Made by a program: the position numbers and the translations under genes. The notes under the pieces were generated by a model that did not search any database, was not told the origin of the DNA, and was given only the letters and a program-made list of their open reading frames with translations. Below are positions 63,557-64,000 of a DNA stretch of 64,000 nucleotides, in pieces. Position 1 is the first letter of the stretch. Every line of letters begins with the position of its first letter. This DNA is from Prostheceraeus crozeri (taxonomy: Eukaryota; Platyhelminthes; Polycladida; Euryleptidae): positions 191,001 through 255,000 of the forward strand of contig CAJQUW010009024.1 of assembly GCA_907163375.1 (NCBI GenBank), read 5' to 3'.

Positions 63557-64000
63557 ATGGCCATGAATCCTACTCCTACTGCTGCATCACTCAATCCTCA
63601 TCACCTCAACCTGTGGAGTCCGAAAATTGAAAAGGTAATTCACGGCTCTCCAACCTACAAACAACAAGTGCGCTACAACGGTGTTCGACTCTATCTTCAA
63701 ACGCCGGCGGCATACTTACCAAAAGTGGATACGCAAGTAAATCGTTGCGGTCAAAACCTGAGTATACCTATTGATAATTGGTTGCGTCAACAGCTTGACA
63801 TTTTAGATGACGTTGTGAGGCAAAAGGCTCTTATTCCGACTGAACTGTTGCAGTTGTGGCCAGAAAAGAAAACTTCTCATTATAAACCTTTGTATCGCGG
63901 CACTCGCTGCTTCATTTTACAAAGCAAGTATTGTAAAGTCACTTCACGAGTGACAGTTGAACAGTCAGTTGAAAAAGATTTGTCAACGCTAGGTGCAGGC
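63557..64000 (+). CDS. 57133-type possible DNA-binding protein, D copy (partial)
   Basis: Starts at the ATG at 63557 just after a splice acceptor (TTTCGTTGCAG) and stays open to the window end (148 codons visible). It shares QVRYNGVRLYLQTP, VNRCGQNLSIPIDNWL and RCFILQSKYCKVTS with element B. Its end lies outside the window. Confidence 0.7.
   Translation, partial: MAMNPTPTAASLNPHHLNLWSPKIEKVIHGSPTYKQQVRYNGVRLYLQTPAAYLPKVDTQVNRCGQNLSIPIDNWLRQQLDILDDVVRQKALIPTELLQLWPEKKTSHYKPLYRGTRCFILQSKYCKVTSRVTVEQSVEKDLSTLGAG

Larger units (their letters stand above)
61478..64000 (+). mobile_element. Polinton-family element D, inverted copy, cut by the window end
   Basis: Starts AGTAGTAATGCC like element B. 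Its content mirrors the right end of B and C in the opposite orientation: terminal repeat, small PolB-N-like gene, AP-1/CCAAT/TATA promoter, proline-rich gene, 57133-type gene. The flanking hexamer CATACA (61472-61477) is the candidate target duplication, not testable here. It shows about one break in the visible part. Confidence 0.85.

Overview
The window looks like invertebrate metazoan DNA: AT-rich, with introns, GT-AG splice signals, AATAAA signals and TTAGGG-type repeats. I recognise no intact host gene, tRNA or rRNA. Almost everything that can be named is mobile DNA, and the species cannot be told from the sequence. Gene calls rest on motif reading by eye; no database search was run.

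Layout. (1) 277-3167: fragment C, the right-hand end of a Polinton-family element, cut off at 277. (2) 3168-9340: spacer with a direct segmental duplication, a probable hAT-type MITE and a short inverted-repeat pair. (3) 9341-29862: Polinton A, 20,510 bp, bounded by 348-bp terminal inverted repeats (TIRs) and a 6-bp target duplication ATTATC. It carries the full Polinton gene set: packaging ATPase, chromodomain integrase, penton-like and major capsid genes, core protein, adenain-like protease and protein-primed PolB. Accessory genes include a UBA-RING protein like the C-terminal half of an IAP, a PC4-like protein and a TBP-like protein. (4) 30471-36658: two decayed piggyBac transposons. (5) 36900-39060: a LINE endonuclease scrap and a GC-rich tandem block. 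(6) 39115-61436: a three-layer nest, in which a P-like transposon (THAP domain and transposase) is split by another DNA transposon, itself split by Polinton-family element B (42982-60523, target duplication TTTAAA). (7) 61478-64000: element D, an inverted copy of the B/C family running off the window.

Element B has PolB, a TBP-like gene, a PC4-like gene, two members of a possible DNA-binding family, a zinc-ribbon/DEDD-exonuclease-like gene and several small proteins that look like free-standing copies of a PolB N-terminal domain. I see no integrase, capsid, ATPase or protease in B. Its ends (AGTAGT...) and 6-bp target duplication match those of A, so B may be mobilised in trans by an A-type integrase.

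The most interesting signal is a transcription module shared by A and B. A two-lobed TBP-like protein is encoded in a frame that overlaps the tail of a PC4-like protein, with the same frame offset in both elements. Several promoters in A and in the B family share an AP-1, CCAAT, TATA order, and A also has a CRE at the PolB promoter and two perfect E2F consensus sites. Polinton genes are treated here as fossils: A shows about two breaks, B several.
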